DNA from: Dermatemys mawii
Lineage: Eukaryota > Chordata > Testudines > Dermatemydidae
Direction of reading: 5' to 3'
DNA: 64,000 nucleotides
Assembly (NCBI GenBank): GCA_007922305.1
Contig: ML677460.1
Span: forward strand, 221,028-285,027
Below the pieces are notes generated by a model that was not told the origin of the DNA, made no database searches, and saw only the letters and a program-made list of their open reading frames with translations. Positions 51,496 to 62,849 of this stretch are shown piece by piece; the stretch's first letter is position 1; every line of letters starts with the position of its first letter. Position numbers and translations under genes: made by a program.

Positions 51496-52178
51496 TAATC
51501 ATAGAATATTAGGATTGGAAGGGACCTCAGGAGGTATCAAGTCCAACCACCTGCTCAAAGCAGGACCAACCCAACTAAGACATCCCAGCCAGGGCTTTGT
51601 CAAGTCTGACCTTATAAACCTCTAACGAAGGAGATTCCATCACTTCCCTAGGGAACCCATTCCAGTGCTTCACTACCCTCCTAGAGAAAAAGTTTTTCCT
51701 AATATCTAACCTAAAACTCCCCCTCTGCAACTTGAGACCATTACTCCTTGTTCTGTGATCTGGTACCACTATGAACAGTCTAGATCCATCCTCTTTGGAA
51801 CCCCCTTTCCGGTAGTTGAAAGCAGCTATTAAATCCCCCCCTCATTCTTCTCTTCTGCAGACTAAACAATCCCAGTTCCCTCAGCCTCTCCTCATAAGTC
51901 ATGTGCTCCAGGCCCCTCATCATTCTTGTTCCCCTCTGCTGAGCTCTTTCCAATTTTTCCACATCCTTCTTGTAGTGTGGGCCCCAAAACTGGACACACT
52001 ACTCCCGATGAGGCCTCACCAATGTTGAATAGAGGAGAAAGATCAAGTCCCTCGATCTGCTGGCAATGCCCCTGCTTGTACAGCCCAAAATGCCATTAGC
52101 CTTCTTGGCAACAAGGGCACACTGTTGACTCATATCCAGTTTCTCATCCAGTGTAACCCCTAGGTCATTTTCTGCAGA
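51496..52178 (-). mobile_element. CR1 LINE 3' end
   Basis: Minus-strand frames read [40 protein letters not shown] and then the C terminus at 51769-51575, with the 3' tail AGGATTGGAAGGGACCTCAG at the left edge. Sequence 52180-52620 beyond it is GC-rich with no recognised content. Confidence 0.85.
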
Positions 52179-52636
52179 CCTGCCCCAACCCTGCCAGGGA
52201 GCCCCAGCAATACACAAGAGGTGGTGCCGGCCCTCAGGAGCGCTCCTGTGGGAGGGAGACCTGGGGAAGGGCCCACAGAATGGCCTGACCAGGGAGAAAG
52301 AGGGATTGGGGTAGAGGATAGAGGGGCGGGCAGGGATGGCATGCGGGGGAGAGGGGCGAGGGGCTAGAGTGTGTGAGGAGTAACGGGAGCAGACACAGAG
52401 TATATTGGGTGATATGGGGGCTGAAGAGGAGTGTGAAGAAGGAAAGGGGGCCCAGGAGGAAGGGCAGGGCTGAGGAGCAGGAGTGGCATGTTATGGGGGA
52501 GGGTGGAGCAGGAGAAGGGCTGAGGCTTCAGGCACTGAAGCTGGGGATACAAGGCAAGGCGGGCAGGGGGAATGTGTTCAAGCTGCAGGTAGGAGCCAGG
52601 GCCCTGGCTGTGCACACAATTTACAGTAATTTATTC

Positions 52637-53628
52637 AGAACACAAGAATGGCCAGACTGGGTCAGACCAAAGGTCCATCTAGCCCAGTGTCCTGTCTACT
52701 GACAGTGGCCAGTGCCAGATGCTCCAGAGGAAATGAACAGAACAGGGAACCATCAAGTGATCCATCCTCTGTCGCCCATTCCCATCTTCTGGCAAATAGA
52801 GCCTAGGGACACCATCCCTGCCCATTCCAGCTCATAGCTATTGATGGATCTACCCTCCATGAACTTATCTAGGTCTTTTTTGAACCCTCTTAGACTCTTG
52901 GCCTTCACAATATCCTCTGGCAAGGAGTTCCACAGATTGAATGTGCATTGTGTGAAGAAATACTTCCTTTTGTTTGTTTGTTTTAAACATACTGCCTATT
53001 AATGTCAAATGTTGACCCCTAGTTCTTCTGTTATGTGAAGGGGGTTAATAACACCTACTTTCTCCACACAAGTCATGACTTTATAGACCTCGGTCACAGC
53101 CCTCTGGGTCATCTCTTTTCCAAGCTGAATAGTTCCAGTCTTATTAATCTTTCCTCCTATGGGAGCCGTTCCATACCCCATACCATCTTTGTTCCCCTTT
53201 TCTGTACCTTTGCCAGTTACAATAGATCTTTTTTTCTGATGGGGTGACCACATCTGCACATAGTATCCATGATGTGGGCATCCCATGGATTTATGTAGAG
53301 GCAAGATGATATTTTCTTATTCTCTATCCCTTTCCTAATGATTCCCAGCACTCTGTTCACTTTTTTGACTGCTACTGCACGTTGACTGGATGTTTTCAGA
53401 GAACTAGCCACAATGACTCCAAAATCTCTTTCTCCAGTGGTGGTAACTAATTTAGACCCCATCATTTGATAGCTATAGTTGGGATTATGACTTCCAGTGT
53501 GCATTATTTTGCATTTATCCACATTGAATTTCATCTGCCATGTTGTTGTCCAGTCACACAGTTTTATGAGATCCCTTTGTAACTCTTCACAGTCTGCTTC
53601 AGACTCTACGTGTTCACGCTGTGGCTGC
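52637..53628 (-). mobile_element. CR1 LINE fragment (subfamily of the 18-kb copy)
   Basis: The tail CCAGACTGGGTCAGACCAAA at the left edge is the inverse of the 3' end of the element at 18005-19523. The frame 53630-53217 reads EADCEELQRDLIKLCDWTTT and continues as the reverse transcriptase C terminus, with frame breaks beyond. Confidence 0.8.
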
Positions 53629-53629
53629 A

Positions 53630-54660
53630 CCTAGGTCCCCTGTAGGGACCAGGCCCATTGTTGTACCAGTCACTGCACAGGCCCTGCCCCCAGAGTTCAC
53701 AGGCTGATCACTGGTCCCTACAGTCGGGTTCACCCCACAGATGCACAGGCAAGGTCAGGGCCAAAGCAGGGGGGTGGGGAAGGGCGATGGCTCCCAGACA
53801 AAGGGCCTGGTGCTACGGAGACTAAACCCCTGATCCCTTCACTCCGGTGAGCATCCCACTGACATCAACACTGCTCAGGGAGTTACACACACCCTCTCTG
53901 AGCCCCACTCTGGCTCCCCCTTCCAGCCTCCTACACGCGTCCTCATTAACTTCAGCTTCCAGGTCAATGGCCCATCCAACCCTCTGCTCCCCATCTCCTC
54001 ACCCTCCCCTCTGCATTCACCAAGCAGCCCTGGGTCATCTCCCCCACTCTCCAAAAGGGCCAGGCACTGGACTTGTGTCCACCAAGCCTTGTTCTCTGAG
54101 CTCTCCTGTGCTGATTCCCCTTCTCCAATCACCACCAGGTCTCTCTCAGCATCACCCATCAGCCACCTCTCCCTATGTGTTATAATGACTATTGTGTGTG
54201 CCTCAGTTTCCCCTATAAGCTGCATGGTTAGCATGGTGGGGGAAAAGATTAATTGCTCTGCAGAGATCCAGGTGTCACTGATGCCTCACTATCTGGGCCA
54301 CATGAGGATGGGGAGTCCCAGAAGACAACTGCCCAGACACTTGGCACCTCACAACTAATGACCATGGATGACCCACCCCCTGCAGGAAGCCAGCCAGCTG
54401 TGACCAGCTGGAAAACAAAGAGTTGAGGACAAGGCCAGGTGACAATGTTTGGCAGAGACAAGAACAGAAGACTAAGGAGCAGCCCCTTGGCGCTACATGT
54501 GGGCTGTTGGAGGGAGGAGAAGCTTCTGGACTCAGAGAAAAGAGAAAGTTCTGGGTTCTGGACAGACCCAGATGAATTTTTCTGTAACTTTCCATTCTCT
54601 AATTCTACTGGTGTGTTAACAACAAGAAGGTCAGGGAAACTCTGGGACCATTACTGAATG
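53630..54660. repeat. Unassigned sequence, possibly LTR-like
   Basis: 53640-54185 shows no recognisable content. 54186-54660 (GTGTGCCTCAGTTTCCCC onward) resembles a dispersed LTR-type repeat, but terminal repeats are not visible. Confidence 0.3.
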
Positions 54661-56362
54661 GGTAAGGCAACCTAGTGACAGATGATGAGGAAAAAGATGA
54701 AGTATTCAGTGCTTTTTCTGCCTTGGTCTTCACAGACAAGGTCAGCTCCCAGATTACTGCACCGGGCAGCACAGTATGAAAAGAAAGCGACCAGCCCTCT
54801 GTGGGGAAAGAACAGGTTAAGGACTATTTAGAAAAGCTGGATGAGCACAAGTCCATGGAGCTGGATCTAATGCATCCGAGGGTGCTGAGAGAGTTGCCTG
54901 ATATTATTGCAGAGTCATTGGCCATTATCTTTGAAAACTCATGGCAATCGGGGGAAGTGCAGGGACGATTGAAAAAAGGTAACTATAGTGCCCATCTTTA
55001 AAAAAGGGAAGAAGGAGAATACGGGGAATTATAGACCAGTCAGCGTTATTTCAGTCCCTGGCAAAATCATGGAGAAGGTCCTCAAGGAATCCATTTTGAA
55101 GTACTTAGAGGAGAGGAAAGTGATCAGGAACAGTCAGCATGGATTCACCAAGGGCAAGTCATGCCTGACCAACCTAATTGCCTTCTCTGATGAGATAACT
55201 GGCTCTGTGGATGAGGGGAAAGCAGTGGATGTGCTATTCCTTGACTTTAGCAAAGCTTGTGATACGGTCTCCCACAGTGTACTTGCCAGCAAGTTAAAAA
55301 AGTATGGGCTGGATGAATGGACGAGAAGGTGGATAGAAAGCTGCTTAGATTGTCAGGCTCAATGGTTATTGATCATCGACTCAATGTCTATTTGGCAGAC
55401 GGTATCAAGCAGAGTACCTCAGAGGTCGTTCCTGGGGCCAGTTTTATTCAACATCTTTATCAATGATCTGGGATGAATTGCACCCTCAGAAAGTTCGTGG
55501 ATGACATTAAGCTGGGTGGGGTGGAGGTAGATAGGCTGGAAGGTACAGATAGGGTCCAGAGTGACCTAGACAAATTGGAGGATTGGGCCAAAAGAAATCT
55601 GATTAGATTCAATAAGGATAAGTGCAGAGTCCTGCACTTAGGATGGAAGAATCCCATGCATTGCTACAGGCTGGGGACCGACTGGCTAAGCAGCAGTTCT
55701 GCAGAAAAGGACCAGGGGATTACAGTGGACAAGAAGCTGTATATGGGTCAACAGTGTGCCCTTGTTTCCAAGAAGGCTAATGGCATATTGGACTGCATTA
55801 GTAGGAGCACTGCCAGCAGATCAAGGGAAGAGATTATTCCCTCGTATTCGGCATTGGTGAGGCCTCATCTGGAGTACTGTGTCCAGTTTTGGGCCCCACA
55901 CTACAGAAAGGATGTGGAAAAACTGGAGGGAGTCCAGCAGAGGGCAACAAAAATGATTAGGGGGCTGGGGCATATGATTTATGAGGAGAGGCTGAGAGAC
56001 CTGGGATTATTTAGTCTGCAGAAGAGAAAGAATGAGGGGGGATTTGATAGCGACTTTCAACTACCAGAAAGAGGGTTCCAAAGAGGATGGAGCTCGGCTG
56101 TTCTCAGTGGTACCAGATCACAGAACAAGGAGTAATGGTCTCAAATTGCAGTGGGGGAGGTTTAGGTTGGATATTAGGAAAAACTATTTCACTAGGAGGG
56201 CGGTGAAGCACTGGAACGGGTTACCTAGTGAGGTGGTGGAATCACCTTCCTTAGATGTTTTTAAGGTCAGGCTTGACAAAGCCCTGGCTGGGATGATTTA
56301 GTTGGGGATTGGTCCTGCTGTGAGCGGGGGGCTGGACTAGATGACTTCCAGAGGTCTCTTTC
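54661..56362 (+). mobile_element. CR1 LINE, reverse transcriptase half
   Basis: Plus-strand frames (54801, 54988, 55473, 56032 onward) give EKLDEHKSM, GNYRPVSVISVPGKIMEKVL, DVLFLDFSKACDTVSHSVLA, RSFLGPVLFNIFINDL, then FVDDIKLGGVEVD (degenerate FADDTKLGG) and the full C terminus. At least three frame breaks. The 3' tail changes directly into CCCTAA repeats at about 56363. Confidence 0.88.
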
Positions 56363-56363
56363 A

Positions 56364-56813
56364 ATCCTAACCCTAACCTGACCCTAACCCTGACCCCAAC
56401 CCCTAATCCTACCCAAACTCCTAAACCTACCCTAAACATAACCCTAACCCTCACCCTCCCTTAACCCTAAACTGACCCTAATCCTAAACCATAACCCTAA
56501 CCTAACCCTACCCCTAACTTAACTCCTAACCCTTCAACCCTAACCCAACCCTAATCCTAACACCTAACCCTAAAACCCTAACCCTAACTCGTAACCCCTA
56601 ACCTAACGCTAACTTAACCCTTACCCTAACCCCTCACCCTACCGTTCTAACCTTAACCCTTTAACCCTAACCTAACCCTCACCCTGACCCTAACCCCCCA
56701 ACCCCTAACCTTAACCCTAATCCCTAGCTCTAACCCTAAACCCAAGCCTAACCCCTAAACCTAACCCTAACCATTAACAGTAATCCTAACCCAAACCCTA
56801 ACCCTAACTCTAA
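56364..56813 (+). repeat. Degenerate interstitial telomere-like repeat
   Basis: About 450 bases dominated by CCCTAA and variants (CCCTAAC, CCTAAC, CTGACC), the C-rich strand of the vertebrate telomere hexamer. The units are frequently shifted by single bases, so the array is old or error-prone. It sits between two CR1 3' ends. Confidence 0.9.
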
Positions 56814-56815
56814 GG

Positions 56816-57075
56816 TATCAATCACCTAGACAAATTCAGACTGTAAATAAGGTGTAAAATTTTAACAGTGAGAGTAATTAACCATTGGAACAATTTACCA
56901 AGGGATTTGGTGGATTCTCCATCACTGGCAATTTTTAAATCAAGATTGGGTGTATTTCTAAAAACTTTATCCTAAGAATGATTGAGGGCTGTTCTCTGAA
57001 CTGTGTGATACAGGATGCCAGCCTAGATGATCATAGTGGTCCCTTCTGGCCTTGGAATCTCTGATTCTATGAGTA
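56816..57075 (+). mobile_element. CR1 LINE 3' end, old copy
   Basis: Contains AACAATTTACCAAGGGATTT, TGGATTCTCCATCACTGGCA and the tail GGCCTTGGAATCTCTGATTC TATGAG, typical of a CR1 3' end. Confidence 0.7.
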
Positions 57076-57523
57076 CTACATCCCCAGAAATTGTACCTTA
57101 AGTACTGAAGGCATTTTCTCAGTCTCAGCTCCTCACCCCTTTCTCTTGCTCCCAACCTCCTTCAGCAAGCAATCCCTCTCCCTCCTCCTCCACAAGGACT
57201 TTTTCACCCTCAAGGAGCTACTGCCAACATTCCCAGAAATCTGCTTGTCCTCAGACAAGCTCCTACTCTTTGCATCTGGATCCAGGTTAAACCTCTACGA
57301 GGGCACATACCAAGTAGAAAGTTCCACCCAAATAAAGTATGTTTCCGTTCTAAAAGTGCAAATCAGTCTCTTGAAAAGTCTTTCCTTCCTACATCTGTCC
57401 ATTACTGCACTGCTCCCACCTCCACTTCACTCACCATCCCTTGAGACTTAAATTCATCTGTTCAAAACAGATTATCAAGAGAAACAGCAGAAAGGAAATG
57501 GCTATTCGGTGCATTTGTATTAG

Positions 57524-57529
57524 TTTATT
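57524..57529 (-). promoter_or_regulatory. Polyadenylation signal for the minus-strand gene
   Basis: AATAAA on the minus strand about 150 bp beyond the stop codon of the terminal exon at 57680-57937. Position and orientation fit. Confidence 0.5.
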
Positions 57530-57679
57530 GCTGAAACAACTAAGACCCTGCACTAGCTTTAACTCTCTTCATCTCCTCTTTGCTAAAAAGTCAAACTGAG
57601 TATCAGAGATGTTGGAAAGAAACTCATTAGAAACTAAGGAAACTGCCTGACAGGAGTGCTGGATGAACGCCTCTCTGGA

Positions 57680-57937
57680 TCATTTCTCACTCATCATGGT
57701 CCCTTCTTTCTTGGGGATTGTTTTCTGGCTGCCTTCTTGGGACTTCCTCATAGTCAGACTAGCAGAAGTGATTGCCAAGTTCTTGGTTCTCTGACTGATC
57801 AGCTCCAATATTTTCCCAAATTTATCAGAGTCCTTCTTCCACCGTGATATCTTCTTCTGCTGGTCACTTGTGAACTTCTTCTTTAAATGCTCATAAAAGC
57901 GGCTGGTCTTTATTCTTGTCTCCTCCAAGTGATTTAC
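57680..57937 (-). CDS. Terminal exon of an unidentified minus-strand gene
   Basis: Minus-strand exon of 258 bp ending in a stop codon. It begins after the pyrimidine-rich acceptor tttgttgtcctaaag, in phase 0, with VNHLEETRIKTSRFYEHLKK, then a lysine-rich KKKFTSDQQKKISRWKKDSD stretch and KILELISQRTKN, ending KKEGTMMSEK. The composition (KE-rich, likely helical) is protein-like and not repeat-derived. I do not recognise the family. An alternative is that it belongs to a decayed gene, but no frame break is seen. Confidence 0.5.
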   Translation of the reverse strand, partial: VNHLEETRIKTSRFYEHLKKKFTSDQQKKISRWKKDSDKFGKILELISQRTKNLAITSASLTMRKSQEGSQKTIPKKEGTMMSEK

Positions 57938-58046
57938 CTTTAGGACAACAAACGTGTGATTTTCAGCACAGGATCCACTGACAGTTCAAAGCTCCAAGTG
58001 GGGATAGCCTTTGAGGAGAGAGGTGTCCTCCAGGATCCTCCCCTAC

Positions 58047-58265
58047 TCCCTGGGCTTTCATAGTAACTCCGTTACTGCTGATCAAGAAGGCTTCTGAATG
58101 CATTAACCATCTCTGAACATTGGCCTGGGAAGGCTGACCAAGCATCTCTGTCCCCTTATCAGCTTTTCTGAGTTTCACCAGGATCAACAGAGTTCTGTCC
58201 ACTGAGGCCAAGAACACTCCCTGACATTCTGAAACAGACCGGATGCAGTGTTCAAAAGTGACTGC
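58047..58265 (-). CDS. Internal exon of the same minus-strand gene
   Basis: A 219-bp exon of 73 codons, phase 0 at both ends, between acceptor tctgtctgtatgcaag and donor gtaggg. It encodes AVTFEHCIRSVSECQGVFLA, SVDRTLLILVKLRKADKGTE and QANVQRWLMHSEAFLISSNG. The open frame, splice flanks and phase agreement with both neighbours support it. The donor is weaker than average. The family is unknown to me; there is no membrane segment. Confidence 0.5.
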
Positions 58266-58972
58266 CTTGCATACAGACAGAAATGCCATTGAGTTATGTG
58301 TAGGGCCTCTCTCCTTGTTTAATATCCGTATCTTTGTTCTGCTATCATAGGGACAAGTACCTGAGTAGTACAGAAGAATCCCAACCTGTGCAGTGCTGAG
58401 ATGAGGTAATCTCCCCTGGTATCTCTCATGTGCCCATCAACGTGTTATCTACAACCAAGTGGGAGCAGAACAAGAGGGAACTGATTGCTGAAATGTTGTA
58501 AACACCTCACAGCTGTGGCTAACTCAGGAAGTTGGGTGGTCAGGGCCAGATGCTCAAAGGCACCTAACTGGAGATATCTTTGAGGAACTAGGTCTCTGGG
58601 TCTCTTTTTACGTGTCAGTCCTGCATCACAAGCACGGCTCGCTCTTCCTGAATATTCTGAGCAGGCTGATCACTCCTTGTCCAGCTTGAGCTGCCTAATA
58701 TCCCAGAGGACAGAGATTCCCTATGGTCTGAATGTTCCATGACAAGACTAACTCCCAGACAAGCCATACCTATGAGAAAACACCCAGATCTTAAAACCAT
58801 GAGGGAGAATCAGCACTCGACCTGAGCCTTCATGAAACGCTCTCTCTCCCTTTTGCTTCCCACTCCCTTGAGGAGAGCCCTTGGGTAGAGTCCCTGATCC
58901 ACCAAAGCACTGAATCACATGACTAATGTCTGTGAAGACAATGACACTACCTGTGTACTTACAGTTAAGCAT

Positions 58973-59215
58973 AAGTGACAGAGAGTCCTGTGGCACCTTA
59001 AAGACTAACTAAACTATTAGAGCATAAGCTTTTGTGGGCTAGTACCTACTTCGTTGGATGCATGCAGTGGCCACTGCATGCATCCGACGAAGTGGGTACT
59101 AGCCCACAAAAGCTTACGCTCTAATACTTTAGTTAGTCTTTAAGGTGCCACAGGACTCTTTGTCACTTCTGCAATCCCAGACTAACATGGCTACCACTCT
59201 GATTCTTGACATACA
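58973..59215. repeat. Near-perfect 196-bp palindrome of Penelope tails
   Basis: 58973-59070 and 59071-59168 are reverse complements over 98 bases with about five mismatches and no gaps; the centre is GCAGTGGCCACTGC. Both arms are the Penelope 3' tail (GGTGCCACAGGACTC, AAAGCTTACGCTC). The right copy continues to CAGACTAACATGGCTACC at 59200. Confidence 0.9.
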
Positions 59216-59377
59216 GTTAAGCATGTGCTCCAGTTCTTTGTTGGATTGGAACCAGAGAGCTCAGCACTTATGGACACATTATAAATAAGATGGTCCTCAG
59301 ATCCTGCCTCATCCATAATCAGAGGTGGCCTCCCAATGTCTTCTGCTGAGGAGAAGGTAGAAGGGCCTCTGAGAAGT

Positions 59378-59880
59378 CATAGAATTTTAGAATCATAGAT
59401 TAGGGTTGTAAGAGACCTCAGGAGGTCATCTAATCCAATCTCCTGCTCAAAGCAGGACCAACCCCAACTAAAAACCTAAAACCCTTAAAAACCTCTAAGG
59501 GCTGGTCTTCACTAGCGCGGGGGATCGGCTGTAGATACGCAATTTCAGCTATGTTAATAACATAGCTGAAATCAGCGTTTCTACAGCCGACTAACCTGCC
59601 GTCCTCATGGCGGCGGCGGGTGGCAGCGTGCTCCCCCATCGACTCCAGCTTGCGCCTTTTGGCGAGCTGGAGTTATGGAGTCGCCAGGGGCGCCGCTGGC
59701 GATCGATTTATCGTGTCTTGATGAGACGCGATAAATCGATCGCCATGAGATCGATCTCTCCCCGCTGTAGTGAAAACAAGCCCTAAGGATGGAGATTCCA
59801 CCACCTCCCTAGGTAACCTATTCCAGTGCTTCACCACCCTCCCAGTGAAATAGTTTTTCCTAATATCCAAACTAGACCAC
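59378..59880 (-). mobile_element. CR1 LINE 3' end split by a MITE
   Basis: CR1 tail (AGGGTTGTAAGAGACCTCAGG) from 59378 to 59498 resumes at 59784 with AAGGATGGAGATTCCACCAC and the C-terminal NYFTGRVVKHWNRLPREVVE wording. The MITE at 59499-59783 was inserted into it. Confidence 0.8.
59499..59783. mobile_element. Harbinger-like MITE with internal hairpins, 285 bp
   Basis: Ends GGGCTGGTCTTCACTA and TAGTGAAAACAAGCCC are inverted copies; TAA flanks both sides (59496-59498, 59784-59786). Three hairpins lie inside: one around 59548-59581, one around 59641-59676, one at 59698-59744. Confidence 0.8.
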
Positions 59881-60145
59881 TCTAGACCTTTCCCCAGACA
59901 TGACCAGCAAGGCTCACTGGTGCAGCAAACAAACCCTCCTTTTCCACTAGGAATTGAATGTTGCCTCCATAGTGTTCACAGCAAGACAACTGGATTCAAG
60001 CCTTGGAACCAGACCTTCTTTCTAACTATGGCCCTTGGGCCAGCAGCCATTTCAGCTCATTTCTACCCGAAGTTAACAATACGTTTATTCTGGGGACGAG
60101 ATGGCTCAGGGCCTTGGAGCAGGGCTCTAGAACCTTTCACCTCTA

Positions 60146-60385
<240 letters not shown>

Positions 60386-60989
60386 TTACCCCCGCTCAGG
60401 AGAAGCAATGCCATTGCTTGCTCAGCTCGACTGTTCACAGCCCCACAAGCCAGGCACTGCATGGTGATGGAGTCACCCTGCCGCAATCAACAGTTCACAT
60501 TCTCTGCTGATGCTACATGGCTCAAAGACGTGTATTTTAGGTTTCAGATATTTATCACTGAGGTGTGAGCCTCTCAACTGAGAGGGTCACACCAAATCCT
60601 CCACCCAGTATACAGGATTTCTGTTAGGCTCTCTCATCCCCCAGAGCAGGAAGCTCCAGCCCAGCCACCAACATCCTCACCCCAAGAATATGTAATCAGC
60701 CCATTCTGCCACCAAATACACTATACTCCCTCATCTCATCCCCACCCCCCAGTGAACACACTGCTCAGTCCTCCCCCGCGCTCCCGCCAATACACTTCAT
60801 CTCAGTTGCCCCTTCGCTCAAAAAATGACACAGAGAATCATCTCCTCCCCCTCCCATTTCCCTAATACACCCGCCTCAGAGATGTACCCAGGGGGTGGCA
60901 GGGAGTTCAGACTGAGCACAGGAAAGGGTGGCCAATAGGGAGACAGATGGGGTGTCTTGAGGTGAGAGGTCCCTCTGTGGGGCAGGGGT

Positions 60990-61482
60990 GTGCCTCTGTG
61001 TGTGTGTTGGGGCTGGGGTTCCCTGTCCAGGGGCAAGAGTGGGGAGATGGAGGGTCCCTGTGCAGGGCAGGGGTGTGTCCCTGTGCTAGGGGGATCCCTT
61101 GTGCCCAGGAGTGAAAGTGGGTGGCGGAGGGTCCCTGTGTCAGAGAATGAGAGTGGGGAGGAGAGGGGCAAGAAGTCCCTGTGCAGTGGGCGGGTCCCTG
61201 TGCCAAGGGGTAGAAGTGGGGGGCAGGAGGTCCCTGTGTAGTGGGTGGGTCCCTGTGCCAGGCAATAAGTGGGATATCTCTGTGCCGGGGGGGTAGAAGT
61301 GGGAGACATGGGGTCCCTGTGCTAAGGAGTAGAAGTGGGGGGCAGGGATCTCTGTGCCAGGGGGGTAGAAGTGGGGGGCAGGGGGTCCCTGTGTAGCAGG
61401 TGGGTCCCATGCCAGGCAGTAAGTGGGGGGTCTCTGTGCCAGGGGGGTAGAAGTGAGGGGCAGGGGGTCCCTGTGTAGCAGG
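60990..61482. repeat. GC-rich minisatellite
   Basis: Tandem, imperfect units built on GGTCCCTGTG, GGGGGTAGAAGTGGGGG and CAGGCAGTAAGTGGG, with several units per 100 bases. It runs directly into the 400-N gap, which it probably caused. Long frames on both strands are repeat by-products. Confidence 0.8.
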
Positions 61483-61882
61483 NNNNNNNNNNNNNNNNNN
61501 NNNNNNNNNNNNNNNNNNNNNNNNNNNNNNNNNNNNNNNNNNNNNNNNNNNNNNNNNNNNNNNNNNNNNNNNNNNNNNNNNNNNNNNNNNNNNNNNNNNN
61601 NNNNNNNNNNNNNNNNNNNNNNNNNNNNNNNNNNNNNNNNNNNNNNNNNNNNNNNNNNNNNNNNNNNNNNNNNNNNNNNNNNNNNNNNNNNNNNNNNNNN
61701 NNNNNNNNNNNNNNNNNNNNNNNNNNNNNNNNNNNNNNNNNNNNNNNNNNNNNNNNNNNNNNNNNNNNNNNNNNNNNNNNNNNNNNNNNNNNNNNNNNNN
61801 NNNNNNNNNNNNNNNNNNNNNNNNNNNNNNNNNNNNNNNNNNNNNNNNNNNNNNNNNNNNNNNNNNNNNNNNNNNNNNNNNN
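61483..61882. other. Assembly gap (400 N)
   Basis: A run of 400 Ns between the minisatellite and the CpG island. Confidence 0.99.
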
Positions 61883-62360
61883 CCGGGCCGGGCGCTGCCT
61901 GGGAGGGGGGCGGGGGGACGTGTCACAATGGCGCGGGGCGGGGTCTGCTGGGTGGCGATCGGCGCCGGGATCCGGGGGAGGGGCTCGGGGGTGCGGGAGG
62001 CGGCGGGATTGTCCCTGCGCGGGCCCCGTAGCCGGTTGCCCCGGAGACCGGGGGGCTGCGCGGGGCCGGGTCAGAGGCAGGAGGCGGTGCCGGGGGGGAC
62101 CGGGGGGTGAGTGCGGGCCCGGGGCGGGGGCGGGGGGCGAGCGGTGCCGGGCGGGGGCGTCCCACCGCATCTCCCCGGGCCCGGCCCAACCCCCGCCAGC
62201 GGGGTCGCGGGGAGGCCCCAGGGCCGGAGCCCCTTGGCGGCTGGCCCGGCCCGGCCCGGCCCATGAGCGCCCCGCCGCGGAGCCTCGCCAGGGAGCAGCC
62301 TGGACACCGGCCGGCAGCTGGAGCTGGCGGGTGGGGGCCGCGTCGGGGACTAGAACTTCT
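61883..62360. promoter_or_regulatory. CpG island, probable promoter
   Basis: Very GC-rich, with many CpG dinucleotides (CGCGGGGCCGGG-like wording), unlike the CpG-poor repeats elsewhere in the window. It lies upstream of the minus-strand gene at 57.7-60.4 kb and may serve it, a plus-strand gene, or both. Confidence 0.65.
61928..62106 (+). CDS. Possible first coding exon, plus strand
   Basis: ATG at 61928 lies in a strong Kozak context (cacaATGg) in the CpG island. The frame stays open for about 60 codons to a consensus donor gtgagt at 62107. It encodes MARGGVCWVAIGAG and an arginine/glycine-rich stretch. No homology recognised; GC-rich first exons often look open by chance, so confidence is low. 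Confidence 0.25.
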
Positions 62361-62549
62361 ATGGGGCCATGAATGCTCCCAACGTTGGGGTGCGGGGGGG
62401 AGCTGGGGATGAGGCGTTTGGGGTACAGGCGGGTCCCCTGCACTGGAATCCAGGTGTTCGTAGGGTAGGAGGGGGATCAGGGCAGGGGTTGGGGCATGGA
62501 GAGACTCTCAGGGGCAGGTGCTTATCTCAGGCTGCTGGCAGCAGTGGCA

Positions 62550-62842
62550 CCTGTCCCTTATCCAGCTCCTGCGCGGAGGCGCGGCCAGCTGGCTCTGCAC
62601 AGGGCCCCCTTCCGCAGGCATCGCCCCTGCAGCTCCCATTGGAGCACCAGAGGGAACAATTGGAGCACATAGGAACCGGAGCGGGGTCATGTTGCGGCTT
62701 CTGGAAGCCATGTGAGTGGCCCAGCCCCAGTGCCCCGGCTGGAGTGCCGGAGCGAGGTCGAGCCGCATGGTGTGGTTCGCGGGCCAGTTTAAAACGGCGC
62801 GTGGGCCGATTCCAGCCCAGGGGCTGCAATTTGCCCACCCCA
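62550..62842. mobile_element. Partial hAT-type MITE
   Basis: The right end (GCGGGCCAGTTTAAAACGGC, then GCTGCAATTTGCCCACCCCAG) matches the terminus of the MITE at 48523-49341. The left end is not clear. Confidence 0.5.
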
Positions 62843-62849
62843 GAGTTGG

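Noticed and set aside
56251..56454. Minus-strand frame MRVRVMFRVGLG with alternating residues
   Set aside because: Translation of the telomere-like repeat, not a protein.
58755..58948. Possible exon on the minus strand between cttcacag and gtatgg
   Set aside because: In the phase required by the neighbouring exons (phase 0) it hits a stop after four codons.
61322..62443. Long minus-strand frame of 373 residues
   Set aside because: It runs through the 400-N gap and the minisatellite; the rest is GC-rich frame without protein features.
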